Of a stretch of 64,000 nt of DNA, positions 25,801 to 36,479 are shown in pieces. Below the pieces are notes generated by a model, which saw only the letters and a program-made list of their open reading frames with translations, did not search any database and had not been told where the DNA came from. The number at the start of each line of letters is the position of its first letter. The stretch's first letter is position 1. This DNA is from Zygaena filipendulae (lineage: Eukaryota; Arthropoda; Insecta; Lepidoptera; Zygaenidae): assembly GCA_907165275.2 (NCBI GenBank), contig OU015659.1:352501-416500 (forward strand), read 5' to 3'. A program made the position numbers and the translations under genes.

Positions 25801-28800
25801 CATATAAAAAAGTCTGAACGTCCATTGTGCTATGCGCACACACACGCAAGCAAACAGCACGCTCTGCGAATGTGACGTAAAAATATTGTAAAGTTGTTGA
25901 CACACTGTTTATTTTTCTTAATCACAATCAGTCATAAGGATTTGTTGAACTCTCGAATACCCTGAAAATAGTTTAATTATTATTGAAGTTATACTTTTTT
26001 GGGCACGTTTTGAAAAAAATTGTATATATTACCAAAAGTTTCTTAAAATTTTGTATATTGACTCGAGATATTGTTAAATTCGTACCAGATACTTATGTAT
26101 CTAGTTTTTATAAAAAAATATAGTTTTGCGATCACATTTATCGTAATCTAATAAAATGCGAAATATAAATACTAGTTACTAGATAAAATTAAACACCTCC
26201 GATATTATGACACGGCTTAACTTCTGAGAAATTATGCGGGCCAAGATATAGGTACCGTTCGTCGCACCGAATGAAACGTCTGTCTCATGTCAAGTCGGGA
26301 GTTGGAGCGAGATGGACTGAGGACAAATCGACGTAAATAATATATAATTTGTACGATTTCTATGGCGATTATCGATTTTTTTGTAAACATATTGTGTGCA
26401 ACTATATCGATTGACCTGTCAATCTCTGAACAATGCAAAATGGTTCTAGCAATTGTCATACAAAATTGCGCGGGCGCATACGAAGCTTTAAGGTTAGGAT
26501 GTGAGTTGTTGTTGTTTGAGAAACTTTTTCTGCGAAACGCTCGATACGAGCGGTTTTCGATGCACGATGAATTTTAATAGAGGTCGTAACTACGCGCACA
26601 TCACGAACGCAACTTTATTGCTAAAACCACAACGTACAGTTTACACTGACACCGACCGATACGAGAATTTGGTGCCAGCCAGCGACCGCTCAAATAAAAA
26701 ACAAAATACGCAATGTTTTGTTCGGAGAACGAAAACATTTGTCAATAACGAAAAAAAAAACGAGAGTTATTCGCAGTTTAAAAATATATAAGTGACTGAC
26801 TACTGTAAGGGAGTTCAACGAACCCTTTCAAAAAACAGTTGAAGAAAGTACCTATTAGGTATATTTAATTGGTACGGTGATTCAATTTCGAATGCAACAC
26901 AGTTTTTTTGAAGTATATAAATAAAAAAAAACCTATTTCTACGGCCAGGGATGTAATTCAAAATACACTCCAAAATCCACTCACGTTTGATTCAGTGACG
27001 TTTAAAGATTAGGAAGTTTGTTTTATTGATTCTTCGGCACTTAAAATTCCGCGGATTTATAGCGGAACATAGGTATACCTAGCACGAAACTCTGTAGGCG
27101 GTCAATGATGACTTAGTAAAACGACAATTACAACTTCTTCAATTACTTGTGAAAGTAATAAATAATTTTGTTTATTTTTTTAATTCGACTATTAATTGTC
27201 ACATCAAATTTTTGTATGCACCGACGCTGTAGAGGGAACAAATTAGCTGTTTACAGTCGAACGAACGTATGATTCACTTCACTTAAAAGTTCCTTCGGTA
27301 GGATGTAAGCGACTATGTCATTCCGACAGACGAAATATAATATTTATATTGCACCAAATATAAATCTACATTCTACACTGATCCCCCCCCCCCCCCCGCC
27401 CCGTTCAAAAGTTTTTTTTTATATTCATCTAGCTGGCTCCCAGCGGTTTCACCAGCGTCAATTTCAGTTCCGAAATAAAAGTAAATAAATATCACTCGAG
27501 GATACTGTAGCTTTCTATCAGTTAAAAAAATATCTTAATTGGTTCAGTAGTTCAATAGATTTCTCCGAACATACCTTAATTGAAATAATAAATTAAATAA
27601 ATGAAATACTAACTTAGAAATATGCCTACGTACTTTTGCTTTTAATATTTGTGTAAATTTAAGAATCCTTTGCCGTGAGTCAACTTTGCATAAATACAAT
27701 ATAATGTTGTCCACTTAACTTAGTTCTGAGAAAATTAACAAAAATATATTATTTCGGTGTCCAATAACGATAATAATTATTATCTTCATATTATAAGTGG
27801 GTAAACAGTTAAATGGAATCTATAAGTAGATAATATATAAAAAAACACACAGGCGATTTGGCTTACAAATAAGAGTAGCTTGAAAAAACGCATCTGTTTT
27901 ATCCAAATAAAACGTATTATTTATTTAAATATTATTGTAAAGTTTCATTTAAATAAATTCAGTAGTTTTTGCGTGAAAGAGTAACAAACATCCATCCATC
28001 CATACATACTTACAAACTTTCGCGTTTAGGATGTTACTATAAAATTGTAAAAACCGTTAGTTTATAAAAAAAACGGTAATATTGTGAAACTCTAAGGACA
28101 CAAGAAAATGCTTCACAATTCAACCTAACCTAATCTAACCTATGTAGTATGTCTGGGTGCACATAAAGACCTCTTCAATACCAATCGCTTAGAATCTAAC
28201 TGTTTTTACAATTTTACGGTGCCACATATATCTATACTATATGTGTAACAATATGTATTAGCTAGAAACCACGTTTTCGTGGTTGCCATGACACAAGCTT
28301 ATAGCTTAGTGTGAGATCATGTAAATCTGTGTGTTTGTGAAGTGTTTTTATTAGTATAATCACAAGATTTCACATCATTGGTCCAAATTAACTAGGTACA
28401 TGTACTCGTAAGAATAAAGTGTCAATGTTGCCTGCACAACAAATTCATAGAGTACGGTAAAAAGTTGTCTGAAATGCAAATTATCCAACTGAGATAACTG
28501 CAGTTAATCAAACCTATGATTAACTACGTTTATGAGTAGGACCTTATACGGTAGCATAATACTTACATATTATTAACACGAATAAGTATATCAAGCTATC
28601 CAGAAGCTGACGCCCTTGGCCTTTGTTGGATTACAAAAAAAAAAAAAAACAAGATGTTTACGAAATCCGCAGTCACGTTTAGCGCGTTAAAGTTTTTTCG
28701 AAGGGAAGGTCCCTTTTGTATTTTAGGCTTTGGCGCGTGTAACAGATTTATCTTAGTGAAAATATAATATAATATAATAATAATTTTAATTAAAAAAATA

Positions 28801-31800
28801 ATTAATTCGTTTACTAAATCTTCTGTTATTCACAAGAAAGTTGTGCGATATTTATTTATCAGGAGGAAAAAAGAAAATATTTTATTGAACAACTAGCTAT
28901 ACCCCGCGATTTCATCCGCGGTAATTTCGGAGTTAATTCCTGAAAAAGAGTAGGCAGTAGTAGTTTACGGTGATTAGCTGTTCCCCGCATTAATTCCGGA
29001 GTTCCCGCGGGAATTCCGGGATAAAAACTATCCTATCTTTTAAGTTGGGCTATATTTAGCCAACATACAACATAGTGACCAAATTTCATCAAAATCCATT
29101 CAGTAGTTTCGGAGTCCATCGCGGACAAACAACGTGACACGTGATTTATATATATTAGAAGATAAGATTAGTGGTAACCCAACTTTAATGATGTGAGAAT
29201 AATGAGCCGTAACCAGCAATAAACTACATGCGGCAGGTACAGCTGACTATAGTCATTAGAATTTAGGATGAAGCATCTATAATAGTAGACCAGACATGAC
29301 CAATATAAAAAAACCCGCTGTCACCCTAAACGTCAAGTGAGATGCGTGTCACGTAGGGTCACAGCGGGATCCTTGGCCCAGCTGATGTGGCGATACCAGA
29401 CAAGGCCGAGCCCTGGCCTCAACAATGCGCAGACGCACCGAGCATCCAAATTCGCATGAATCACATTTTGTTTGTGGTCCATACGATAAGCGAGGCCAAC
29501 CGTATGACGGACGCCCTAGCTGTTTTGGGAGCGGCAGTTCTGGCCTCTGGGATTTCCCTTTAACACCTTAATATATTCGTATAATCTCTAGTTTGTTTAT
29601 TTGTTTGCTGAATGTACGAGTAAGTCAAAATAATTATTGTGTCAGCGAGTTATAAAAGTAAAGATTACAGTTGCGATTGTGGTTTAATTATAATATTATG
29701 TATGTTGGTCGACGATGGCGAATCAACAGTTATTTTTTTACGCCCGCGTTATTTCAGGAGTTCCCGCGGGAATTCTGGAATAAAAATAATTATAAAAGAA
29801 GAATTTTTAAATGTTTTAATTCTCTCCAAAAGGTGATAGAAGCAGTCGATGTGGACTATTTAGCAATTCTCGAAGTCTTTGAAAGCGTTCTTCTGGAAAC
29901 AGACAATTTTGTAGGTTTATGGTAGTAAAGCGCATCTTACGCGTTTTTTTTTTTTTTTAGATTCATAAGGAACAAAAGCTTCCATTGTTATTATTGTAGA
30001 TTCAGTGATTACTGTAATGTAATTAATATCGTAATTTCAATTGCATCAGCCGAGAGGTTGAACTAGAAAAAACTACCGGCGCAGACACGCCAACTGTCAA
30101 TGCCATGGCTGGCGAATGCAAGGCCGCCATTTTATGGGGCATGAATATTGATGCTTATTTAAGTACTAGGTACTAAATACATCGATAACCACCGCGCCAT
30201 AGTGTTCAGATCCTACTAATACTATAAACGCGAAAGTTTGTAAGAATATACTTATGGATGGATGGATGGATGTTTGTTACTCTTTCACGCAAAAACTACT
30301 GGATGGATTTAAATGAAACTTTACAATAATATAGCTTATACAAAAGATTAACACATAGGGTACTTTTTATCCCGGAATTCCCGCGGGAACTCTGAAATTA
30401 ACGCGGGTGAAACCGCGGGGCACAACTAGTAATCTATATCCGCCAATAGTAACAGTACTTATCGATAATCTAAATATATAAAAGGCAAACCTGACTGACT
30501 AATCTATCAACGCACAGCCGAAACGCCTGATTTCGCTGAAATTTGGCACACAGATAGTTGTGATAACTTAGGCATCCGCTAAGAAAGGATTTTTGAAAAT
30601 TTTAATTCCTGCGGGATCTCCGAAATTTCCGCGGGTGAAACCTAGTTACCTATATTAAACTATAGCTGTTCCTTGCGGCGTATTAACGCGTTAAGTTAAC
30701 CCGCGGCAATTTTGGAGTTCCCGTGGGAATTTTGGGGTAAAAGTATCCTATGTCACTCAGGACTACCGTAGCTTTCTATAAGTGAGAGAATTTTCAAAAT
30801 CGATTCAGCAAATCCAGAGATAAAACATCACAAACTCAATTCACAAACTCACAAACTTTAGCTCTTTGTAACATTAGATATGCAATGTGAGTATATCTAC
30901 TTTATAGTTTCATGCAAAATAGCTTACAAAATTTCCTGATTCAAAAAAGGATGTAGTTATTGTGCAAGTTAGTAATACCTACCTACTGTGATATTTTTAT
31001 AGAGCTAATCGTTGGACCTCAAGTGCTCCGGCATCATTGTCATCACAAGCAATTAGCAAAGAGAATGATTACAAATAAAACAGATCAGATGGTCCTTCAC
31101 AGGTTGTCATTACGATATTCTATGGCGGCGTGCCGAGGTCATGCGCCGCCGATGCTAGTCCAATAGATCGTTTGTCATAAAGGATAATAGTTTCACTCGT
31201 TTTATGGTTATTTGCATCTATAGATGCATAATATGCACCATCTTGTGCAGTATCTGGGTCTAGTGTTTTAATATTACTAACATCTTTATGTAGAGTTATT
31301 GAACAAATATGGTAGATATTTTTACGTTACGTTTTTGGGTGTTTTAGTTCGATGTTTTAATAATCTCATTCAGTATTTGTGACAAAGATTACACATACCA
31401 AAATATTTGGCTACAATTTTTCAAACACAAAAAATTTTACATATTCTTTACAACTTCTATTGCATATATCACTTTTACCGTTATTGAACCAACTCTATGA
31501 AAGAATATAAAAATTTGTTCTTTGTTTTGGAAAAGTAAACAAAATTGTGTTACTCTTTTTTTTTACGAATTTTAGGAAAATAACATATTATGTTATAAAT
31601 CCTTTTAAAATAAAGTTCTCTACCACTTCTGTTTGTCTGTGTATTCGCGATAAACTTGAAAACTACTGAACGGATTTTCCCTAGAGTGATTCAAAAGGAA
31701 TGTTTATATGTGTAGTTTATCCTGGAATTCTTGCAGGAACTTCGAAATTACCACGGGTGAAACCGCGGAGACAGCTTGTAAACAGTTTTACTGTCAGACG

Positions 31801-33883
31801 AAACCAATGCTCGATTTAATATAAACTGAATTCTACGATATGCTTCAAGGTTTTCAGCGGGCTTCCGAACCAATGAAGCCACGAGTGAAGGTTATCTTGC
31901 TATTTATGCATTCGAATCTTCATTTACAGCAACATATTCACCGCTCTTGTTGTCATTGTCACGTACGACTCCACCGGTAATGGCTCCGACAAGTATTCCT
32001 TGACTCCGATCACCACTATCTGGATATTTTGCAGCGTATCTTGACACGGTTGCTCACACTGCATATTTATAGCTCCAACCATCTATGTATATATGTTCCT
32101 CGGCTTAACACCACACTCATTAGCATGGCTATAAAATTACATGAACCTCTATGGCATTAGTTATTTTTTACTCGTTGAACTTGACTCGATTATAATTATT
32201 CAAGTGTCAATACTGTGTCGTTATGTTAACGGTTGGACGGTAATTAATATAAAATTGAAAAAATAACAGATCAGATAGAGGAAACGGAGTTGGTTTTTAA
32301 TAAAATTACTAATTAAATATATATATAGATTATATTGTAGAATAACCTATAAGTAAGTATCAATGTTCTCTCGTATAAAATACAAACAAGATACACGGTA
32401 CTCGGTAGATTGCATTGAGTTTTTATTGTTACAGTACAGTAAAATAAAAAGTGATTCTCATCTGTAAAGGATATCTTGTTAATAAAGCCATAAATAATAT
32501 AAAAATACGCGAAACGAATATCTGCAGGCGAATATATCGGGTGAAGGCAATTTTTGCTATAACACTTATGCAAGAATACAGTTTTCTCTCCTTTTATTGC
32601 ATATTATGTTTAAAGGTTTGAACAATAACTTTATCGTTACGAGTTTTCAAGACTTATCAAGGATTAAGTATAAATAAGAATTCTCCAGTAGATTTCGATA
32701 AAAGTATTACTTGCATTATTATTTACATTTATAGGATCGCTTAAGTAAATGATGCATGTTAATAAAAGAAGTGGATTGTATTGTTTTTGGAAAATATTGT
32801 TGCTATATGTATTGCGTAATGCACCTGGTAAAACTATTTATAGTATAGGCAGGGAAATTCAATTGACTCCAGATCTTGGAACCATTTTTATAATACTGTT
32901 GCTTATATGTACAATGGACGCATTTACGTTATTCACTAAGATTATCTAAACCTTAAACATAAAACCAATTTTTTTGAAATTAATTTGATATTTTAGTCTA
33001 TTGTTTTGAGATGCATAGCTGCATATTCTGTTTGCCTGTTGAAGGGAACTGCAAGGTTAGGTAGGTTGCACTTGATCTTTGCATATCTCTTTTCTTTCGG
33101 CCAAATTCCTATTCCTGCCTTCTGATATATATACCTATTTATCGGTGCATCTCTCTCTCACACTCGCTCTATATAATAATATAAGTTATTCGGAACTCTA
33201 TTTTCATCTCTCTCTGTCTATTCTGAATCACTGACTGGTAGAATTTCAATGTCATCAGCCGAAATAGAAATATCCCATGTCGATTAGGGATACTTGAGCT
33301 TGTTATCAGTGAAAGAATCGTTAGAGAGAATTGGTACAGTATTTCCAGGGCCACCATCAAAACTTATAAACTTTACTACTTTATAGTACCCACTAGTTGT
33401 GCCTCGCGGTTTCACCCGCGTTAATTTCATAGTTCCCGCGGGAATTCCGGGATAAAAAGTACCCTATGTGTTAATCTGATGTATAAGCTATATTATCGTA
33501 AAGTTTCATTTAAATCCATCCAATAGTTTTTGCGTGACAGAGTAACAAACATCCATCCATACATCCATACATACATACATACTTCCGCGTTTATAATATC
33601 AGTAGGATTAGTGTAGATTGTTTTCTCAAACTACATTTTTATTCTTTACAGGTTCAAAAACCCCGACGCGGTCGCGAAGCTATGGGGCAAATTGAAGAAC
33701 AATAAGAATATGACCTTCGAGAAGTTCAGCCGAGCCATGAGGTATCACTACAAGCAGGGCGTCCTCGTCTCCGTACCCTCAGCCCGGCTCGTGTACCAGT
33801 TCGGACCGAGGGGTCCGGACTACCGGACAGACAACCCCAACTTCCTCAACGTGAAATCTGAAACGGAAAAAATACACTGTTAA
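9864..33883 (+). CDS. ESE-class (ELF3/EHF-like) ETS transcription factor, two coding exons
   Basis: Join 9864-10801 with 33652-33883 (389 codons plus TAA). The ATG is the first in frame after a TGA at 9777-9779. The donor is CAG/GTGAGT and the acceptor TTCTTTACAG/GTTC; exon 1 ends two bases into an Arg codon and exon 2 supplies the third. Domains: Pointed/SAM about residues 88-160, acidic-Ser region about 224-258, AT-hook (PPGRPKGSGRK) about 264-274, ETS winged helix about 284-372. The Pointed plus AT-hook plus ETS order and the helix-3 segment MTFEKFSRAMRYHYKQG match vertebrate ELF3/EHF/ELF5. Family role: nuclear DNA-binding regulator at GGAA sites, typically in epithelia. Odd: the first conserved ETS tryptophan (usual LWEF) reads VPEF here. 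SPDEF is the main alternative, but it lacks an AT-hook. Confidence 0.87.
12905..12994 (-). mobile_element. Retroelement 3' tail (GTGTTGTGCTGAAATAAATG type)
   Basis: On the - strand it reads through GTGTTGTGCTGAAATAAATG towards a CTT-rich end, with AATAAA near its 3' end. The same tail recurs at 39766-39865 (-) and 42232-42310 (+). Likely the 3' end of a LINE or LINE-mobilised element. Confidence 0.5.
13012..13139 (+). mobile_element. GCGGGAATTCC-family element, internally deleted
   Basis: Head CTAGCTGTGCCCCGCGG followed by GGTTCAGCCGTTTACGC; the middle is replaced by a TTCTTCTTCTCC tract. Confidence 0.6.
13367..13568 (-). mobile_element. GCGGGAATTCC-family element, complete copy
   Basis: Runs from TACAAATATTATAAATGTG through GTTGTCAGGGGTACAGAG and CATAGGGTACTTTTTAT to GGCACATCTAGTTA. 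One of the best-preserved copies. Confidence 0.75.
13791..14140. mobile_element. MITE-3 copy 2, uninterrupted
   Basis: 350 bp with inverted ends ACAACGTGTTAATGAATTAA and TTAATTCATTAACACGTTGT. It shows the pre-insertion form of the copy at 331-1228. No ORF. Confidence 0.75.
14275..14463 (-). mobile_element. GCGGGAATTCC-family element
   Basis: Near-complete copy with GTTGTCAAGGGTACAGAG and CCTGCGGGAACTCCG, ending in AACAGCTAGTTA. Confidence 0.65.
14917..15244. mobile_element. MITE-1 copy B
   Basis: Right end GTCAACATGCCCATT is intact; the left end is diverged (GTATTTTCCGGGG). Interior has CACGTATTTTTTGC, GTGACGTCAC pairs and CTACAAGACGGACT. Confidence 0.65.
16049..16273 (+). mobile_element. 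MITE-4 copy, left end truncated
   Basis: Shares CCAACAACATTC, CAAAAACACA, TTATGCCATAA, TTAACGCGGCGCGTTATGG and a terminal AATAAGGGCCC with the inverted copy at 48115-48341. Confidence 0.6.
16891..17069 (+). mobile_element. GCGGGAATTCC-family element
   Basis: Near-complete: CTAGCTGTTCACCGCG, CCCGCGGGAATTCC, GACAACGTGCATAC, GTGAGCCGTTAAGGCG and tail ATTTATAATATTGG. Confidence 0.65.
18241..18300 (+). other. 24-bp RNA-type hairpin
   Basis: Arms 18241-18264 and 18277-18300 pair over 24 consecutive positions around a 12-nt loop. The only three non-Watson-Crick positions (18243/18298, 18253/18288, 18257/18284) are all G-U wobbles if the + strand is transcribed, but A-C mismatches on the - strand. 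Both arms carry CACGTG. It lies in the ETS intron, on the sense strand. The stem is shorter than a typical pre-miRNA, so it may instead be a repeat fragment. Confidence 0.6.
18864..19057. mobile_element. MITE-2 copy 2 with internal deletion
   Basis: Same ends as 401-635, but the left inverted repeat is shortened (GGACGCAGATAATTAAG). Confidence 0.65.
20260..20600 (+). promoter_or_regulatory. CpG-rich promoter-like block in the ETS intron
   Basis: Composition rises sharply above the AT-rich surroundings. GTTGCCATGGCGAC (20340-20353) differs by one base from the palindromic RFX X-box. CACGTG follows at 20378-20383. A pyrimidine tract ending CCCTAG (to 20486) and a GTGAGT (20562-20567) bracket a 75-nt exon-like segment, 20487-20561, open in more than one frame. 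That segment joins neither ETS exon in frame. It could be an alternative promoter, a first exon of another transcript, or an enhancer. Confidence 0.35.
22098..22250 (+). mobile_element. GCGGGAATTCC-family element, diverged
   Basis: Head CTAGCTGTCCCCCGAGG, dyad GTTGCCGCGGAAATTCC, then an unrelated-looking middle; ends near AAAATCCGTTAGTACGTTAG. Confidence 0.5.
23408..23520. repeat. 30-31-bp tandem repeat, ~3.7 copies
   Basis: Units begin ACCAGTATCACAGCAAAG and end AACAGAGTCA. The copies are adjacent without spacers, so this is a minisatellite and not a CRISPR array. Confidence 0.85.
24446..24777. mobile_element. MITE-1 copy C
   Basis: Ends AATGGGCATGATGAC and CATCCCCATT; the interior has both GTGACGTCAC segments and TTTAGTCCGTCTTGTAG. 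It directly precedes a GCGGGAATTCC-family copy (24781-24965). Confidence 0.7.
24781..24965 (+). mobile_element. GCGGGAATTCC-family element
   Basis: Head GTTCCCGCGGGAGTTCCGG, then AAAAGTACCCTATGTCC and the AACAGACATCCATCCATC tail; its first bases are lost beside MITE-1 copy C. Confidence 0.65.
25090..25331 (-). mobile_element. GCGGGAATTCC-family subfamily (CAACGCACAGCC type)
   Basis: Contains GATGAATCAACGCACAGCC and TAGGCATCCGATAACAAAGG, also found in the copy at 30470-30652; ends in CGCGCGGACAGCTAGTTA. Confidence 0.6.
25590..25785 (+). mobile_element. GCGGGAATTCC-family element, complete copy
   Basis: Well-preserved from CTAGCTGTGCCCCGCGG through TGCATGCCAAATTTCATC and GTTCAGCCGTTTTTGCGTG to ATTTATAATATTAGTAGGAT. 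Confidence 0.8.
27383..27402. repeat. Poly-C tract
   Basis: A run of about 14 C interrupted by one G; likely length-variable and error-prone. Confidence 0.9.
27430..27560 (+). mobile_element. GCGGGAATTCC-family fragment
   Basis: Head CTAGCTGGCTCCCAGCGG with a deleted dyad. A separate tail piece (GTAGTTTTTGCGTGAAAGAG and CATCCATCC repeats) lies at 27953-28036. Confidence 0.5.
28215..28350 (+). mobile_element. tRNA-derived SINE, 3' half only
   Basis: Shares ACCACGTTTTCGTGGTTGCC, ACACAAGCTTATAGCTTA and GATCATGTAAATCTGTGTG with the longer SINE at 63425-63735; the tRNA-like head is missing. Confidence 0.55.
28891..29165 (+). mobile_element. Two GCGGGAATTCC-family copies in tandem
   Basis: A truncated head (28891-28945) is followed by a second head at 28974 (TTAGCTGTTCCCCGC) with GTTCCCGCGGGAATTCCGGG and a tail CAAAATCCATTCAGTAG. 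Confidence 0.6.
29311..29368. repeat. Imperfect hairpin at the edge of an unclassified GC-richer block
   Basis: CCCGCTGTCACCCTAAACGT pairs with CACGTAGGGTCACAGCGGG around a short loop. The following block to about 29565 is GC-richer than its surroundings, has no ORF I recognise, and looks like part of an old mobile element. Confidence 0.45.
30212..30431 (-). mobile_element. GCGGGAATTCC-family element, complete copy
   Basis: Starts TACTAATACTATAAACGCG, includes a GGATGGATGGATGGATG microsatellite, and ends GGGCACAACTAGTA. Confidence 0.75.
30470..30870. mobile_element. Head-to-head pair of GCGGGAATTCC-family copies
   Basis: A - strand copy (30470-30652, CAACGCACAGCC type) meets a + strand copy (30661-30870) at their heads, giving a loose inverted arrangement. 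Confidence 0.6.
31605..31781 (-). mobile_element. GCGGGAATTCC-family element
   Basis: TATCCTGGAATTCTTGCAGG then GAAATTACCACGGG and GACAGCTTGT; upstream arm matches the copy at 49055-49242. Confidence 0.6.
33392..33613 (+). mobile_element. GCGGGAATTCC-family element beside the ETS exon 2 acceptor
   Basis: Complete copy from CTAGTTGTGCCTCGCGG to TTTATAATATCAGTAGGATT with CATCCATACATACATAC repeats. It ends 38 bp before the first base of exon 2, so nearly all the intron sequence just upstream of the acceptor is element-derived apart from the immediate pyrimidine tract. Confidence 0.75.
33652..33883 (+). CDS. ETS factor exon 2: rest of the ETS DNA-binding domain and stop
   Basis: First base completes an Arg codon, then 76 codons and TAA. 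It starts with FKNPDAVAKLWG, holds recognition helix 3 (EKFSRAMRYHYKQG, with the two DNA-contacting arginines), continues through the wing (LVYQFGPRG) and ends 26 residues later in KIHC. The protein stops soon after the ETS domain, as in ELF3 and EHF. Codon use is GC-rich in third positions, unlike flanking DNA. Confidence 0.88.
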
Positions 33884-35398
33884 TCGATTTAGGGACACGT
33901 TGTTAAATTTTATGCTCACTGTTGTTAAGTATTGTGAAGGGTGCAGTTACAGTTAGTGCTTAGGGCATACCCTGATAAGTGAAAGACAAAATAGTACCGT
34001 TCTTGCATCTATAAGAATCTCTCCTATAACCTTGTTTTGAGGGCCAATCGGCTTAATGCAAGTACGCTAATATCGATATATGTGGGAAGATCCTTATGGA
34101 AGACAAAGTGGTCTTGTTTTGTGTTTTTCCCGAGCAGAACTAGCCTTCAGGCAAAACGTTGCTCATGGAAAACGATCGGTGTTACAGAAGAATGTCGCTC
34201 AGATAGTTTATAGTATTGACTTTTTGATCATCAGAACACGGGCGTTGTTCACTTATCGTGCGACGTGTTTTAATTTAAGAAATTTGAGAAAATTTCATCA
34301 TTACGAGTATTACCTACCTTAAGACGTGATGATGATTTTAAAAAGTGTTTTGAGAAATAACTATTCCCATTGTGTAATAGATAAACTAATTGTGGGTTAC
34401 TTACTTTAATATGATGACTGTTAGTTTTTCGAAGGAGGTTTTTATTAAATTGTGTGTTTCGTATAAAGATAAGGTAATCGTTTGGAGTCGAATCACAATC
34501 GTGTTTCGTTGGTTGTAGCCACAAAGTGCCACAGAAAGATAGGGCTTTACAGAACATTTTCAGAAATCAAAATAATAATAATTATCTTAATCACAGATAA
34601 AAAATTGAGAAAATAGAGAAATATTAAGAACTAAATACTAAAAGCTACCTGCTTTTGAATGTACAATGTACATGCTTTGAAATATAATGCAACTTTTTGA
34701 TTTTGTCACAAGATGACGTCAGATGTTTTTTCTTTTCGCTATGGTTTACGGCCGCATTTAAACTTCAGAGACGTTTTAATGGTTACTTAATTTTCAGTAA
34801 AGATTTTTAAAACAAAATTGCCGCACTCAGAGACGTTCATTAAATTAATGTTAATTTGCATTTGACTAATTAAGTTAAATTTAGTGACTCTGAGTGCGAC
34901 TGTTAATGTTCGATTACAGCATTTCTGTGATCTAAGATTAAAATTTATGTAACATTAAAATTGTTTTGAATTTGAATTTATCTTCTAGTGTAATACATAT
35001 ACCTACATCTTACAATATACATGTATTGTATATGTATTTAACAAAATCATTTCAAATTAAAAAATATTACGGGGATTTTTGTGCTCTTTGGGTTTAGATG
35101 ATCTTAACTGTTTTCTTTTACTGTTTTCTCCACGTAAATTTGAAAATTTCCTGAATAATAAAAAAAATGCTTTTTTACAATCTAGATATTATGGATTTCT
35201 GTGGCAATGATCCTATTGACGTCATGGTTGTTGAATGTTGGTTGGCATCGTCAATTACTGTAGATATTTTTAAAATAAATTAGGATCGTAATTTCTAGGC
35301 TGTTTCGACCATTATTAATTTTTTTTTTACCATCAGGAATAATACAAATAATATTAAGATTTATTTTTTAAACTGTTAGGTACTTAAAGAAGAATAAA
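33884..35398 (+). other. Likely ETS 3' untranslated region and beyond
   Basis: No AATAAA appears in the first kilobase after the stop. The first are at 35157-35162 and 35393-35398, suggesting a 3' UTR of about 1.3-1.5 kb, unless a variant signal is used earlier. A foldback element (34748-34903) would lie inside this UTR and could form a strong RNA stem. Inference from signals only. Confidence 0.3.
34748..34903. mobile_element. Foldback MITE-5, shortened copy
   Basis: Starts ACGGCCGCATTTAAAC, contains TTGCCGCACTCAGAGACGTT, and ends GACTCTGAGTGCGACTG. Relatives: 36480-36966 and 37263-37500. Confidence 0.65.
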
Positions 35399-36479
35399 GA
35401 GGATCTCAATACGAATCACAAGCTAGGACTATAAATGTTTATTTAATTTTTGGTGGCCATCGAGTAAACAGATTGAAAATTCACTATGAAAACAAAATGG
35501 AGCTAATAGATTAATAAATAGTTGCTTCTATTTTCATGCTGGTCGTCGAGGTCAAAGGTTACCAGGACAAGAAAATTTTGTTACATTCTTTGTTATAGAA
35601 TTAAGGAAAAACGTTGTGTACTTACTTAGATTTATTTACTATAATTTATTATAAGACCAAACATTCCCTCTTTATTTATGAATAATATAAAATATTTAGT
35701 TCAGAAAACTCTACGAGTTTCTTTAGCGTTAGTGTAGTGTAAATAAATATTGAGTTGCCATATTACTTTACAATTTTATGTTAAAATTTGCTAATACAAG
35801 GATATTGAAATCAAAAACTTTAGCATTTACCAAGAGGAAATGCGGGCTGCTTTTATTCCAAACGCATACAATACGATGACATGATCTCTATTACGCTCTT
35901 ATGTTTGGTTTTACACTATTACAATAATAAAATAATTAGGAATGTTCCATAATTGAAAATTTCCCAGTTACACCGCCATCATAAAGTATCCAGGATACAA
36001 ATTGGACGCGAATTGAAAAAAAAAAACTATACGTTTAGCTGTTTGAGTTTTCTACAAAATATATGTTCTCTAGCCTGCATTTCCTCTTAATAAGCGTTAC
36101 GTATCTATGTAATACGTACGTATATTATCTTTGAATCCTGAAATACATGTTTTCTTATTACGTTTAGACAAAATCCCATAGTGTGGGTGGACTGTAAGTA
36201 TCTACTTTTCGCTCGATATTCGATATAGATCGATATGAGATATAGATTTCGATCGCTGCGTATCCGAAATACGTGTCATACAGCCGCGACGTAAAGCAAA
36301 CTTGGGGGACATACCAGTCTCAAAAATTGTGACAATGCCATAAATAAAAAATGTACTTAAAAGTTGTATCCAATTTTAGTTTCAAGTTAGTTTAAGATCC
36401 AGTATAAGTATTTACTTAATTTTTTTTTTCGTTTATTACCTATATTTAATCGAAATCAACGATGTTATTAAAAGTTTGA

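Larger units (their letters stand above)
10802..33651 (+). other. 22.85-kb intron splitting the ETS domain
   Basis: Phase-2 GT-AG intron. It contains two MITE-1 copies, one each of MITE-2, MITE-3 and MITE-4, roughly 16 GCGGGAATTCC-family copies, a tRNA-SINE tail, LINE tails, a 30-bp tandem repeat and a CpG-rich block at 20.26-20.6 kb. I found no coding exon that keeps the ETS frame. Stretches at 11.0-12.9, 15.3-16.0, 17.1-18.2, 19.1-20.2, 20.7-22.0, 26.0-27.3 and 31.8-33.3 kb are AT-rich and show no recognisable feature. A large intron in a developmental regulator often carries enhancers, which cannot be shown here. Confidence 0.75.

Noticed and set aside
26232..26791. Overlapping short frames on both strands
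   Set aside because: No conserved motif, splice signals or third-position bias; treated as chance frames in the ETS intron.
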